Source: DASXUX01 sp036504595
GTDB lineage: Bacteria; Planctomycetota; SZUA-567; H5-PLA8
Reading direction: 5' to 3'
Length of the DNA: 64,000 nucleotides
Assembly (NCBI GenBank): GCA_036504595.1
Contig: DASXUX010000023.1
Location: forward strand, 36,410-100,409
The position numbers and the translations under genes were made by a program. Positions 15,501-24,097 of the stretch are shown here, in pieces. Position 1 is the stretch's first letter, and every line of letters begins with the position of its first letter. A model generated the notes under the pieces. It saw only the letters and a program-made list of their open reading frames with translations, was not told the origin of the DNA and did no database searches.

Positions 15501-17037
15501 GACTGCACGCAGCGGCGGGAGTTGAAATCGCGGTATTGATCTCGCGGAGAAGCTTTGCGGGCGTGAAGGGCTTGACCACAAATCCAGCGGCCCCCAAACG
15601 GCTGGCCTGGACACGGACGGCGTCGTCGGCTTCAGCGCTGACCATGATCACCGGCACGCTGCTCGTCGCAGGGCAGTGTTTCAGGTTTTGGAGCGTTTGC
15701 AGGCCGTCGGCGCCCTTCATCGCGATGTCGAGGAGCACGGCATCGACCTGGGCGTCGTTGAGCTGCGTGCGCGCCTCCTCGAAGCTGCTCGCGCCGAGCA
15801 CCTGGTAGCCAGCGTATTCGACAACGGAACGTGTGGAAGCCAGATTGTCTTCATCGTCATCCACCACCAGGATGACGCGGCGCCGCCGGTCGGGTTCAAC
15901 CTGTTCTTCGTGCGGAGTAGACCCGGCGGCCGGTTGCCGAGCCAGCGGGAGCGTGAACGAGACGCGCGTGCCGCTGCCGGGTTGGGAGACGATCTCGATC
16001 TTGCTGCTGTGCACATCCAGAATGCGTTTGACGATCGCCAGCCCCAGGCCGAAGCCCGCGCCCCGTTCCCAGCGCACGATTCCGCCGTCAGCCGCATCGA
16101 AAAGATGCGCCAGCTTCTGAGGATCGATGCCGCAACCTGAATCCGTAATGGCCACGCGCACGCCTTCATCGCCGCGCCGGACGACGGACAGATTGACGCT
16201 TTCTTTCGGCGCCGTGAAGGTGATAGCGTTCTCCACGAGATTGTTGATGACTTCGAGAATCAGCTCGCGATCGGCATACACGTAGAGCGGCTCCAAGGGC
16301 CAGCTTTGCCCCAGCGTGATTCCTTTTTCCATGCACGCGCGCGTGGCGGTGGTGATCGCTTCGCACAGCACCGTGCGCAGATCGAAAACGCTCGGCGCCC
16401 ATTCCAGGCGGCGGGCTTCCAGCCGCTGGTATCGCTGAATGCTCTCGACGCAGTGTGTGAGCCGTTCGGCGTTGCGGAAGATCGCCTCCACTTTGTCGGT
16501 TTGCGCCGCGGACATCGGTCCCAGCCGCCCGCTGGACAGAAATTGCGAATAGATGCGCAGACCGACGAGCGGCGTGCGAAGTTCATGCGTGACGGCCGAA
16601 AGGAATGCGGTGCGCGCCTCTTCGATCTGTTTGAGCCGCGTGCACTCGGCCTCCGCCCGGGACAATCGCTCGTGCAACGCCGCGACTTCGCTGCAGCGCT
16701 TTATCGCCGCAATGAGCGCGGGCTCCAGGTCATCCGAGAGCAGCACAAAATCGGTCGCGCCGTTCTGCAAGGCGGCCGGCGCGTTAGACTGCTGCTCGGC
16801 CGTAAAGGCTGCAATGATCGGTGTAACGTCGCAGGCTTTGCGCAATTGACGCAGCGTCGTCCAAGCCGGGTCCACGGTCCGGTGCTGCCACAGGATCAGA
16901 TCCACGCTACCGCTGCGCAACGAATCTTCGAACGCCGCCGCCGAGGTGACCGTAGCGGCCGGTTCGGCAGTGCAGACAATCTGGCGTGTCTTGCTGAGGA
17001 GTCTCGGGTCGGGGTCAATGAGAAGGACGTTGCGCAT
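15496..17037 (-). CDS. Hybrid histidine kinase with N-terminal pseudo-receiver and C-terminal receiver
   Basis: A 513-residue soluble kinase. An N-terminal receiver-like domain (LLIDPDPRLLS...) lacks the acceptor Asp: the strand reads VDLILWQHRTVDPAW. A coiled linker (HERLSRAEAECTRLKQIEEA) leads to HisKA FLSAVTHELRTPLVGL (about 149), HATPase NLVENAITF and GFGLGLAIVKRI, and an intact receiver (VDDDEDN, AVLLDIAMKGADG, VVKPF). ATG 17037 with AGGTGCG upstream is chosen; the frame is open to 17079. It is divergent from the single-domain regulator at 17199, a plausible phosphorelay partner. The stop codon is provided by a repeat palindrome. Confidence 0.9.
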   Translation of the reverse strand: MRNVLLIDPDPRLLSKTRQIVCTAEPAATVTSAAAFEDSLRSGSVDLILWQHRTVDPAWTTLRQLRKACDVTPIIAAFTAEQQSNAPAALQNGATDFVLLSDDLEPALIAAIKRCSEVAALHERLSRAEAECTRLKQIEEARTAFLSAVTHELRTPLVGLRIYSQFLSSGRLGPMSAAQTDKVEAIFRNAERLTHCVESIQRYQRLEARRLEWAPSVFDLRTVLCEAITTATRACMEKGITLGQSWPLEPLYVYADRELILEVINNLVENAITFTAPKESVNLSVVRRGDEGVRVAITDSGCGIDPQKLAHLFDAADGGIVRWERGAGFGLGLAIVKRILDVHSSKIEIVSQPGSGTRVSFTLPLARQPAAGSTPHEEQVEPDRRRRVILVVDDDEDNLASTRSVVEYAGYQVLGASSFEEARTQLNDAQVDAVLLDIAMKGADGLQTLQNLKHCPATSSVPVIMVSAEADDAVRVQASRLGAAGFVVKPFTPAKLLREINTAISTPAAACSL

Positions 17038-17198
17038 AGCTTCGCACCTGCGCTCTCTATACAGCAATGAGTCTACCACCTGGGCATTGCCTGACGTGAA
17101 AATTCGAAACAGGGTCTTTTCCTATCATGTTGCGGCGTTTGCGACCGCGGCCTGAAAGTTGCACGGGGTGCGTTTAATATGGCAGGGAGACGAAAACC

Positions 17199-17585
17199 AT
17201 GGCGTGGTCCGATGCGAGACGAATTCTGCTTTGCGATGATGACCAGGGCGCGTTGGACTGCGTCGGCAAGCTCCTGGATAGTGCGGGGTACTCCGTCTCT
17301 ACTGCACATGATTATCGTGAGTTCATGACTCGGCTTACGCACGATAGCCCCGACCTGATCATCCTGGATGTCCGCATGCCGGAGCGAGATGGATTCTGGA
17401 TCGCCGAAGCCCTGCAAGTCCGCGGCATGCACACTCCGGTCATTTTTCTGACCGGTTGCGACAGCTCAATATACAAGCTCTATGCGCCGTTTGTCGGATC
17501 CGTCGCCTACCTTCTAAAGCCGGTAGACTCCGATCTTCTTCTGCAAAAAGTGAAACATGCGCTAGGCCATCCCTCCGTCGTGTAA
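17199..17585 (+). CDS. Single-domain response regulator
   Basis: A 128-residue stand-alone receiver: acidic patch LLCDDDQGA, acceptor in LIILDVRMPERDG, switch region VIFLTG and Lys in YLLKPVDS. There is no output domain, so it probably works as a phosphorelay intermediate or acts by protein contact. It is divergent from the hybrid kinase at 15496-17037, 161 bp apart. A partner in the same relay is likely but unproven. Confidence 0.88.
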   Translation: MAWSDARRILLCDDDQGALDCVGKLLDSAGYSVSTAHDYREFMTRLTHDSPDLIILDVRMPERDGFWIAEALQVRGMHTPVIFLTGCDSSIYKLYAPFVGSVAYLLKPVDSDLLLQKVKHALGHPSVV

Positions 17586-17708
17586 TTTCGCCACGCCGGC
17601 GGTGACGGTACGCGCAACACCATCGTTCGTTCGCTCTACACGGCTCGCATTCTCGCCACAACCTGTCCTTGTAAATTCCGCGCAATTCCCTGAGTGGCAG
17701 CCTTGGTG

Positions 17709-17737
17709 AGGCACCAGACACCAGACACCAGACCGCC
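17709..17737. repeat. Heptad array (ACCAGAC)n
   Basis: Three exact ACCAGAC units within the spacer before the zinc-ribbon gene. It is the same family as 14082, 24314, 52493 and 63545. Confidence 0.85.
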
Positions 17738-17811
17738 ACACTCTCCGTTTCCGCACTTCCCGCAGACACCCAGCGCTTTATACTACTTCATCATTTTTCC
17801 GGAGGCTGCCG

Positions 17812-19083
17812 ATGCTGGTATTCCGTTGCGAATGCGAACAGATCCTGGGCGTTGACGAACCGGGGTTGGGCAAGTTGGGTGAGTGCCCGTCTTGCGGCCG
17901 CGTTTTGCGCACGCCCAAGAATGCCGCCAACTTGGCCGGCAAGCTTCGCTTCGCCGCGAGCACCCGTCCGGTCGCGACCGAAACCGCGATTGCCGTGGCC
18001 GAGGCGGAGCCTGAGTTTGTTGCCCCGCAACCGGTTGAACCGCCCGTGCTCGCCCCCGCCGCGCCGGTTCAGCCGGTGGAGGAGGCACTCGTCGAGGCCG
18101 CTGTTCCAGCGGAGGCCGCGCAGCCTGTTGAAGCGGCAACTCCCGCGGCGGAAGAGCTTGTTGAGGCTGTGCCGGCCGAGGTCGTGGAGGAGGCGGTTGA
18201 AGCCGCACCGGCCGAGCCAGTAGCAGAGGCGATCGAAGAAGCTGAACCCATTGCTGAGGAAGTGCAGAAAGCCCCAGTCGCGGAATTGACCGACGAGACT
18301 GCCGAGGAAGCCGACGCCGAGGACGCTGAGTCTGCGGAGAGCGAAGAACAAGCGGGCGGAGAGAAGAAGCGTAAGCTGTCCAAGAAGGAGCGCATCCGGC
18401 TGAAGAAGGAGGCTCGCGCAGCCAAGCGGGCGGCGGAGGCGCAAGCCGCTCCTCAGCAGGAACAGACGGCCGAGCCGGCGACGGAGTTGGCTGAGGAAGT
18501 TCCAGCCGCCGAAGAAAAGATCGCCGAACCAGTAGCGGCAGCGACGGAGGCCGCCTTGGCCGAGACTTTAGTTCAGCCGCCATCGGCTAAGCCGAGCGGT
18601 AAGAGCAAAATGATGATGCCGCGCAAGCCTGGTGCGATGTCGTCGCGCAAGTCCGCCAAGCCGGAAGGGGAGGAAGTTCCGGCGAAGAAGAGCAAGGCGC
18701 TGATCTACGTCGCCGTGGTGGCCGTGATCGCGTTGGGCGCTGGAGCATTCTACATCCTGAAGAACAAGGGTGCCAAAGACAGCCCGTCGAACGGGACAAA
18801 GGTAGAGAACGCGACGAAGACTGGCGACAAGAAAGAGTCCTCTGCCGTGAAGAAGGACGAAACGCCCGCGCCCAAGCCGGACGACAAGAAGACCGACGCG
18901 CCGGTGCTGGATAAGAAGGAAGAGCCGCCGGCAAAGGCCGAAGAAAAGAAGGCCGACGCCCCCGCTCCCGACAAGAAAGACGACGCCGCCCCGAAGCCAG
19001 AAGAAAAGAAAGCCGAAGCGCCACCCGCCAAGAAGGACGACCCTGCCGCGTTGCCCCAAAAAGTGGACAAACCAGCGGAGTAG
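17812..19083 (+). CDS. Zinc-ribbon, low-complexity, single-pass membrane protein
   Basis: 423 residues. An N-terminal putative zinc ribbon (CECEQILG...GECPSCGRVL, residues 6-30) is followed by about 240 residues rich in Glu/Ala/Pro/Val, a Lys/Arg-rich segment (KKRKLSKKERIRLKKEARAA), one transmembrane helix (ALIYVAVVAVIALGAGAFYI, about 300) and a repetitive KKxxAPAP/DKK tail with an xAEEKK-type periodicity. Cytoplasmic zinc ribbon, transmembrane helix and disordered tail recur in planctomycete proteins of unknown role. The TAG stop (19081-19083) lies in the left RAYT palindrome, so the original end may have been changed by insertion. Function unknown. Confidence 0.75.
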   Translation: MLVFRCECEQILGVDEPGLGKLGECPSCGRVLRTPKNAANLAGKLRFAASTRPVATETAIAVAEAEPEFVAPQPVEPPVLAPAAPVQPVEEALVEAAVPAEAAQPVEAATPAAEELVEAVPAEVVEEAVEAAPAEPVAEAIEEAEPIAEEVQKAPVAELTDETAEEADAEDAESAESEEQAGGEKKRKLSKKERIRLKKEARAAKRAAEAQAAPQQEQTAEPATELAEEVPAAEEKIAEPVAAATEAALAETLVQPPSAKPSGKSKMMMPRKPGAMSSRKSAKPEGEEVPAKKSKALIYVAVVAVIALGAGAFYILKNKGAKDSPSNGTKVENATKTGDKKESSAVKKDETPAPKPDDKKTDAPVLDKKEEPPAKAEEKKADAPAPDKKDDAAPKPEEKKAEAPPAKKDDPAALPQKVDKPAE

Positions 19084-19105
19084 GACATTTTGCCAAAATT
19101 GTCCG
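19081..19105. repeat. RAYT-flanking palindrome, left copy
   Basis: TAGGACATTTTGCCAAAATT plus GTCCG. It is internally palindromic and the exact reverse complement of 19834-19858 over 25 bp. It provides the stop codon of the preceding gene. Confidence 0.92.
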
Positions 19106-19129
19106 TCCGGTGGCACATCGAACTAAGCC

Positions 19130-19813
19130 ATGGATCAGTTCGTCTTTAGATCTTCGTACCAACGTAAGCTGCCCCATCTTCAGCCGGCGGGCGGAACCCT
19201 ATTCGTGACTTTTCGCTTGGCTGGCTCGATTCCGGCTTTTCTGCTGGCGCAATGGGCTGCTGAGCGGGAACGGGCAATCGCGATTGCGGTTAGAATCAGC
19301 AACTCAGATCAAAAGAATCAAGCATTACTTCAAGTCCGAAGAACATTCTTCTTGCGCTTTGAGGGCGAGCTTGATCGTTTGCGAACTGGACCGGATTGGC
19401 TGCGCGATTCGCGAATTGCCGCCTTGGTGGCGGAGAGCCTGCGTTTCCGAGACAACACGGTCTATGACTTGGCTGCATACTGCATTATGCCAAATCACGT
19501 CCATGTGGTGTTTACTCCGCGGTGCATTGTCGTGCCAGAAAACAGCGCGGAAACTAAAGGGCTGCAACCGCAGTATGCCTCGCTACCTTCAATCATGCAC
19601 TCGCTAAAACTATATACGGCTACGCGTGCCAACCGGATTCTCGCGCGAAGCGGGCAGTTCTGGCAGCACGAAAGCTACGATCATTGGGTCCGTGACGAGA
19701 ACGAACTTGGCCGAGTGATACGGTACGTCGTAAATAATCCTGTGAAAGCCGGATTAGCCCGGCGATGGCAGGACTGGCCTTGGACCTTCAGTCGGTTTGG
19801 GGAGGAACGCTAA
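19130..19813 (+). CDS. REP-associated tyrosine transposase (RAYT, IS200-like HUH family)
   Basis: A 227-residue Y1 transposase-fold protein. The HUH motif is PNHVHVVF after AAYCIMP, and the C-terminal RAYT signature reads FWQHESYDHWVRDENELGRV followed by IRYVVNNPVKAGL. The N-terminal LQPAGGTLFVTFRLAGSIP also fits the family. RAYTs are single-copy domesticated or semi-autonomous enzymes that act on REP palindromes as single-stranded DNA. The catalytic Tyr is expected in the helix after the HUH motif; Tyr in SLKLYTATRAN is a candidate. The gene is centred in an inverted pair of identical 25-bp palindromes, as in classical REP/RAYT units. Confidence 0.92.
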   Translation: MDQFVFRSSYQRKLPHLQPAGGTLFVTFRLAGSIPAFLLAQWAAERERAIAIAVRISNSDQKNQALLQVRRTFFLRFEGELDRLRTGPDWLRDSRIAALVAESLRFRDNTVYDLAAYCIMPNHVHVVFTPRCIVVPENSAETKGLQPQYASLPSIMHSLKLYTATRANRILARSGQFWQHESYDHWVRDENELGRVIRYVVNNPVKAGLARRWQDWPWTFSRFGEER

Positions 19814-19833
19814 GTCGCTCCGCATAAGGTGCT

Positions 19834-19858
19834 CGGACAATTTTGGCAAAATGTCCTA
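19834..19858. repeat. RAYT-flanking palindrome, right copy
   Basis: Exact reverse complement of 19081-19105 (CGGACAATTTTGGCAAAATG plus TCCTA). Bases 19856-19858 form the TAG stop of the arginase gene on the minus strand. Confidence 0.92.
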
Positions 19859-20791
19859 CAAAATGCTCGCCCCAAACGCCGAACACAGCAGTTCGGCCGC
19901 GAGTTGCGCGGTGACGTTGCGGATATCCAGGGCCGTGTTCACCTCGACCAGTTCGCAACCGATCATGGCGCGCGTGTCGGCAACCATCTCCATAATTAAA
20001 TGAGCTTCGCGGATGGTCAGGCCGCCGGAAATGGGCGTGCCGACGCCGGGCGCAACAGTCGGGTCCAGGCTGTCGATATCGAACGAGAGATGAAAGCCGT
20101 CCGTGCCGCTGGTGACGAGGGCGAGCGCCTCGCGCATGCAAGCCGACACGCCGCGCTCGTCGATGTCCCTCATGGTAAAGACGTGAATCCCCAAGTCGCG
20201 GATGTTCTTTCGCTCGCCCGCATCAAGGTTGCGAACACCGATCAAGACCGTGTGCTTGGGATCGGCCGCGGGCTGGTAGCCGTGCATCGCACGCAGAATT
20301 CTCGCGCCGTGGCCGAGCAGCACTGCGAGCGGCATTCCGTGGATGTTGCCGCTGGGTGAAGTTTCGGGCGTGTTGCAGTCGCCGTGAGCATCGACCCACA
20401 GCAGACCGAATTTCTTCTTATGCTTGCGGGCAAAGCGCGCGACGCCGCCAAAGGTGCCCATGGCGACGGAATGATCGCCGCCGAGAACGAGCGGCGTTTG
20501 CTGGCGCTCCAGAGCGGTCTCGACCAGCGTCATCAGATCGCGGCAGACCTTGACGATCGGCTTGCCGAACGGCAGGGGCCGCTCGCCGCGCGGGGATGGC
20601 GCATCGCGCTGCGCCGCGCGGGCGTGGGGCGTCGTGAGGTTGCCCTCATCATAAACGTGCAGCCCCAGCGCCGTCAGCTTTTCGGTCAGGCCCGCGATGC
20701 GGATCGCCGACGGCCCCATGTCCACGCCGCGCAACTTGGTTCCAAGATCCATTGGGACGCCGATAACGGCGATGCGACGGGAAGGGCTCAT
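19856..20791 (-). CDS. rocF: Arginase
   Basis: A 311-residue ureohydrolase hydrolysing L-arginine to ornithine and urea at a binuclear Mn centre. Metal-ligand motifs are GGDHSVAMGT, WVDAHGDCNTPETSPSGNIH and SFDIDSLDP. The SPSGNIHGMPLA segment and the EVNTALDIRNVTA C-terminal motif favour arginase over agmatinase. ATG 20791 is preferred (MSPSRRIAVIGVPMDLG). There is no Shine-Dalgarno, and a TATAAT box lies 6 bp upstream, suggesting a leaderless transcript. The biosynthetic arg genes lie elsewhere in the window, so catabolism and synthesis must be separately controlled. The stop codon is in the RAYT palindrome. Confidence 0.9.
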   Translation of the reverse strand: MSPSRRIAVIGVPMDLGTKLRGVDMGPSAIRIAGLTEKLTALGLHVYDEGNLTTPHARAAQRDAPSPRGERPLPFGKPIVKVCRDLMTLVETALERQQTPLVLGGDHSVAMGTFGGVARFARKHKKKFGLLWVDAHGDCNTPETSPSGNIHGMPLAVLLGHGARILRAMHGYQPAADPKHTVLIGVRNLDAGERKNIRDLGIHVFTMRDIDERGVSACMREALALVTSGTDGFHLSFDIDSLDPTVAPGVGTPISGGLTIREAHLIMEMVADTRAMIGCELVEVNTALDIRNVTAQLAAELLCSAFGASIL

Positions 20792-20797
20792 GTTTGG

Positions 20798-20803
20798 ATT
20801 ATA
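20798..20803 (-). promoter_or_regulatory. Candidate -10 box of a leaderless arginase transcript
   Basis: TATAAT on the minus strand is separated by six bases from ATG 20791. TGGACT lies about 16 bp further upstream as a possible -35. Transcription would start at or near the A of the start codon. Confidence 0.4.
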
Positions 20804-20886
20804 GCCCAGAAGCACAGAAGTCCAGACGTGGAGAACCAGGCTGTTTCGAGAAGCCGTACCGTGGCCGTCCCGCCCGCTGCTCCGGT

Positions 20887-20930
20887 TCCCCTCTCCCCCG
20901 CGAGGGAGAGGGGTTAGGGGTGAGGGGGCG
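20887..20930. repeat. CCCTCTCCC/GGGAGAGGG palindromic repeat
   Basis: CCCCTCTCCCCCGCGAGGGA followed by GAGGGGTTAGGGGTGAGGGG. Related elements occur at 37441-37572, 40545-40592 and 44085-44147. The rest of the 282-bp spacer 20792-21073 shows no gene. Confidence 0.75.
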
Positions 20931-21073
20931 ATCGGCGCTGTCGTGTTTCCAACGCACGACGCACCGTTCTCGACTTCCGTTTAACTTTATCGTTTTACTT
21001 TTCGCCATCGTTACGTAGAGTTTTACACTCTGTTTGGTATGAGTCCACGCTTTAGGCAGGAAGGTTCGAGCAC

Positions 21074-21370
21074 ATGGCAAAACCGAAGGGAAAGAAGGCG
21101 CGCCCCAAGCCGCCTGAAAACGCACCGACCGTGATCGAAATGCGCAAGGAGATCACGGAGCGGACCGCCAAGTTGGCCAAGGCCAAGGAAGCGGCCACCA
21201 AGGAAGGCAAGTTCAACAAGATCGACCCCAAGTATCGTACGGCGCTCAAGCGTCTGAAACGCGCGCAGCGCAAGCTTCAGACCGAAGCCGTTCGGCTCAA
21301 GCCCAAGGTCGCTCCGGCCGCTCCAGCGGCTGCGGCAGCTCCGGCAGCCGCTCCGGCCGAGACGAAGTAG
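21074..21370 (+). CDS. Small Lys/Ala-rich basic protein
   Basis: A 98-residue, strongly basic protein: an N-terminal KPKGKKARPKPP, a central helical region with KEITERTAKLAKAKEAATKE and DPKYRTALKRLKRAQRKLQT, and an Ala/Pro tail. It has a good ribosome binding site (AGGAAGG). The composition would suit nucleic-acid binding, but no family is recognised. It lies 36 bp upstream of the FMN reductase gene and may be co-transcribed. Confidence 0.6.
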   Translation: MAKPKGKKARPKPPENAPTVIEMRKEITERTAKLAKAKEAATKEGKFNKIDPKYRTALKRLKRAQRKLQTEAVRLKPKVAPAAPAAAAAPAAAPAETK

Positions 21371-21406
21371 TATTGCGGCGGGCCGGTCTCGAAAGGGGGA
21401 AGGTCC

Positions 21407-21988
21407 GTGGCTTACACTCCAAAGATACTGGCGTTTGCCGGCAGCTTGCGAACGGGTTCTTATAACAAGAAACTCGTTCGCATCGCCATGTCCGGAGCTC
21501 GCTCGGCCGGCGCTGACGTGACGCTGATCGATCTGCGCGATCTGCCGATGCCGGTCTATGACGAGGATCTTGAGACCGCTCAAGGTCTGCCGGAGAACGC
21601 ACGCAAGTTCAAAGAGCTCATGCTGGCTCACGATGGATTGCTGATCGCCGCGCCGGAGTACAACAGTTCCATCACTGCCGTGCTGAAGAACACCATCGAT
21701 TGGGCATCGCGTGCGCTGCCGGGCGAGGCGCCGCTGGCGTGCTTCGATGGCAAGGCCGCTGCCATCATGAGCGCTTCGCCGGGCGCGCTCGGCGGGTTGC
21801 GCGGCCTGGTGACGGTCCGTTCGATTCTCGGCAATATTCGCGTGCTCGTCCTGCCGGATCAGATCGCGGTCGTGAAAGCGCACGAAGCTTTCAACGCGGA
21901 CGGCTCGCTGAAAGACGCCAAACAGCAAGCCGCCGTCGAAGCGCTCGGCGCCAAGCTCACCCAGTTGCTGATGAAGCTGCACGCGTAA
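21407..21988 (+). CDS. NAD(P)H-dependent FMN reductase
   Basis: A 193-residue flavodoxin-fold reductase. The FMN phosphate loop is AGSLRTGSYNKKL, the conserved APEYNSSITAVLKNTIDWAS contacts flavin, and SPGALGGLRG follows. The GTG start at 21407 has GGGGGAAGG upstream. It belongs to the NADPH_FMN_red family (ChrR/azoreductase-like). The physiological acceptor (quinone, chromate, azo dye) cannot be told from sequence. Confidence 0.9.
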   Translation: MAYTPKILAFAGSLRTGSYNKKLVRIAMSGARSAGADVTLIDLRDLPMPVYDEDLETAQGLPENARKFKELMLAHDGLLIAAPEYNSSITAVLKNTIDWASRALPGEAPLACFDGKAAAIMSASPGALGGLRGLVTVRSILGNIRVLVLPDQIAVVKAHEAFNADGSLKDAKQQAAVEALGAKLTQLLMKLHA

Positions 21989-21991
21989 TCG

Positions 21992-22016
21992 TGGAGCAGG
22001 CTGTCTAGCCTGCTGG
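21992..22016. repeat. GCAGGCTGT-TAGCCTGC hairpin repeat
   Basis: GGAGCAGGCTGTCTAGCCTG plus CTGG just after the reductase stop. The same hairpin type (GGCAGGCTGTTAGCCTGCC) lies within the ftsI 5' coding region at 28965-29020. Confidence 0.7.
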
Positions 22017-22052
22017 CTTCTTTCTGGCCGGCTTCGGCAGGCCGCCCCGCAC

Positions 22053-22838
22053 TCAGGCAGGCTTCAATTCAAATTTGATCGTTACCGGCGGCGCGGCACA
22101 AAGCGCTTGACGCATGGCGTGTTCGTCGGTGAAAGTCTCGGGGAGCCGGCGGCCTTCGCAAACCAGGGTGAGCGACGATTCACGAAATGGCCAAGGCGCA
22201 AGCGAAACGTGCGTCCCCTCGCCGTTGAGCGGCGCGACCGTGATTGCGGTTTCACCGTTGGCGGTCGGAACGCGTTCGAGCGGCCGTGGAGCTTTGAGGT
22301 TCATGCAGAGCAGCAGGGAAAGGAAATCCCAGACGGCGATCAAACGGCGGTTGCGAGCGAGAACCTCGGGCGCGAGGAACGGTACGTAGGCTTTGTCATC
22401 CTGCAGCAGCGCGGTCTGCTCAGCCTCAAACGCGCGCGAGTTCGCGATGAATTCCCGCACGAGTTTGGCGTCTTCATCGCCGTCTTTGCGTTCGCGGCGC
22501 GTGTAAAGCCCTGAACCATGCAGGGAGACCAACAGCGCGGCGTAACGGCCGCCTTGCACCAGCGCCATCGGGCCGGCTAGTCCCCAAAGATGCGTGTGGA
22601 TGCTAACGGGGAGTTCCATGAATGTGTAGGGGCGGCCGGTTTTGGGGTTGAGGGTTGGCTCGCGTTCCCATTCCAGCCAGCCAAGATCGTGCTGTTCGGC
22701 CGCGAAGTTGACTTCTGTTTGCGGCGTCACCAAACCGAATTCGCTGTTGCCCCACGCGCGCGAAAGCTGTCCGGAAATCCACGCATGCGCAAGCTGCGTG
22801 ATGACGATCAGTCCGTTGGGATCCTCGCGGTGCACCAT
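22053..22838 (-). CDS. DUF3891 family protein
   Basis: A 261-residue protein that matches the DUF3891 pattern from memory: VITQLAHAWISGQLSRAWGN near the N-terminus, AAEQHDLGWLEWEREP, then SIHTHLWGLAGPMALVQGGRYAALLVSLHGSGL. Conserved His and Asp residues (QHD, HTH, SLHG) suggest an HD-like metal site, but no activity is known to me. It is monocistronic on the minus strand, with a heptad-rich spacer upstream. Confidence 0.75.
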   Translation of the reverse strand: MVHREDPNGLIVITQLAHAWISGQLSRAWGNSEFGLVTPQTEVNFAAEQHDLGWLEWEREPTLNPKTGRPYTFMELPVSIHTHLWGLAGPMALVQGGRYAALLVSLHGSGLYTRRERKDGDEDAKLVREFIANSRAFEAEQTALLQDDKAYVPFLAPEVLARNRRLIAVWDFLSLLLCMNLKAPRPLERVPTANGETAITVAPLNGEGTHVSLAPWPFRESSLTLVCEGRRLPETFTDEHAMRQALCAAPPVTIKFELKPA

Positions 22839-22865
22839 ATAGTGGACATTAGCGCAAAACGTGTC

Positions 22866-22970
22866 TGGAGTCTAGAGTCTGGAGTCAGGAGTCAGGAGTC
22901 TGGAGTCAGCCCGAATCTCGCTTGCGCAGCCAAGAGCCAAGAGCCAAGAGCGAAGAGCCAAGAGCCCAGT
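22866..22970. repeat. Heptad arrays (GAGTCWG)n and (AGCCAAG)n
   Basis: 22866-22910 carries six units of GAGTCTG/GAGTCAG and 22928-22969 six units of AGCCAAG, both with a period of 7. Two different heptad families share one spacer, separated by about 18 bp. Confidence 0.9.
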
Positions 22971-23024
22971 CTGAATGAACGAATAGAAACGGTGACAGTA
23001 GAAGTAGTCAGTGGTCAATCGCAA

Positions 23025-24089
23025 TCACGGCGAACTCAGTCCCAGCCGTTCAATCATCGCGCGGAGGTCGTCCGGCACGGGCGCGGTGAGGGTCATCGGC
23101 TGTTTGGTCGCGGGGTGGGGGAGAGCGAGGGATTCGGCGTGAAGGCAGACGCGCGGCAGAAGGTCTCCGAATGCAGGATTCTCTTTTTGGCCGCCGTAGA
23201 GCAGATCGCCGACGAGCGGGTGGCCGAGCGCCTTCGCATGTGCTCGAATCTGGTGCGTGCGGCCGGTGAGCGGGTGCGCGTGCATCAGGCAGAAATTTCC
23301 GCAGGGCGAAACGGCGGCGACGACGAAGCGCGTCTGGGCCGTGCGAGCGCACAAGCCATTGCAGGCCATCGCCAGGCGGTTTGTTGGATCGGCGCCGAGC
23401 GGAGCGTCCACGGTTGTTTCAGTGAACGACGGCTTTCCGTGAGCGACGCACAGGTATGTCTTGCGGATGATGCGGTTTTCGAACAGGCGCGTGAGTTCTT
23501 TGTGGGCTTTCAGGCAGAGCGCGTACACCATGATGCCGCTGGTTTCTTCGTCCAGGCGGTGCACGGTGCCGATGTGAAATGAGGGATCTTCGGCGCGCTG
23601 TTCTCTGAAATAATGAAGCAAGCCATTGTAAAGCGTTCCGCTCTTATGCCCGCGAGCGGGGTGGACAAGCACGCCCGACGGTTTGCACACGGCCAGGATA
23701 TGCTCGTCCTGATAGATAACGTCGAACGGAATGTCTTCGGCGATTTTCGCTCCGCCGGGATAGAGCAGCATCGTGACGACTTCGGTGGCAATGACATGCC
23801 AGCTCGACTTGGTCGGCTTGCCGTTGATCAGAACGCGCTCGGCTTTGATCATCTGCTGCAAGAAGGAACGCGAATAGCCCGGGAAGCGCTCCTGCAGGTA
23901 TTTGTCGAGGCGGCGGGGCTTGCCGGGGTGGCGTTCGCCGACGCAGAATTCAAGCCGGTCCCGCTTGCCTTCCTTGGCGCGCGGAAAGTCGTACTTGCTC
24001 TTCACCCCCGGCGGCAAGAACCAAGACGGCGCACCATCCTTGGCGATGTGCTGCATGCGTTCCAAGCGAGACGGATGTGACGAACCCAT
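23025..24089 (-). CDS. RluA/RluD-family pseudouridine synthase
   Basis: 354 residues. An N-terminal extension of about 55 residues is followed by an S4 RNA-binding domain (RLDKYLQERFPGYSRSFLQQ, with ERVLINGKP) and the catalytic domain with VCKPSGVLVHPARGH and the active-site HRLDEETSGIMV (catalytic Asp), then HPLTGRTHQIRAHAKALGHP. It isomerises uridine in rRNA or tRNA. The exact target (23S rRNA helix 69 for RluD, others for RluC/A) cannot be assigned. The DUF3891 gene lies downstream on the same strand. Confidence 0.93.
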   Translation of the reverse strand: MGSSHPSRLERMQHIAKDGAPSWFLPPGVKSKYDFPRAKEGKRDRLEFCVGERHPGKPRRLDKYLQERFPGYSRSFLQQMIKAERVLINGKPTKSSWHVIATEVVTMLLYPGGAKIAEDIPFDVIYQDEHILAVCKPSGVLVHPARGHKSGTLYNGLLHYFREQRAEDPSFHIGTVHRLDEETSGIMVYALCLKAHKELTRLFENRIIRKTYLCVAHGKPSFTETTVDAPLGADPTNRLAMACNGLCARTAQTRFVVAAVSPCGNFCLMHAHPLTGRTHQIRAHAKALGHPLVGDLLYGGQKENPAFGDLLPRVCLHAESLALPHPATKQPMTLTAPVPDDLRAMIERLGLSSP

Positions 24090-24097
24090 AACGGATA

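Noticed and set aside
19130..19813. Complete IS200/IS605 insertion sequence
   Set aside because: The protein has the longer RAYT C-terminal signature and is flanked by inverted REP palindromes, not by the subterminal hairpins of IS200; no TnpB is present.
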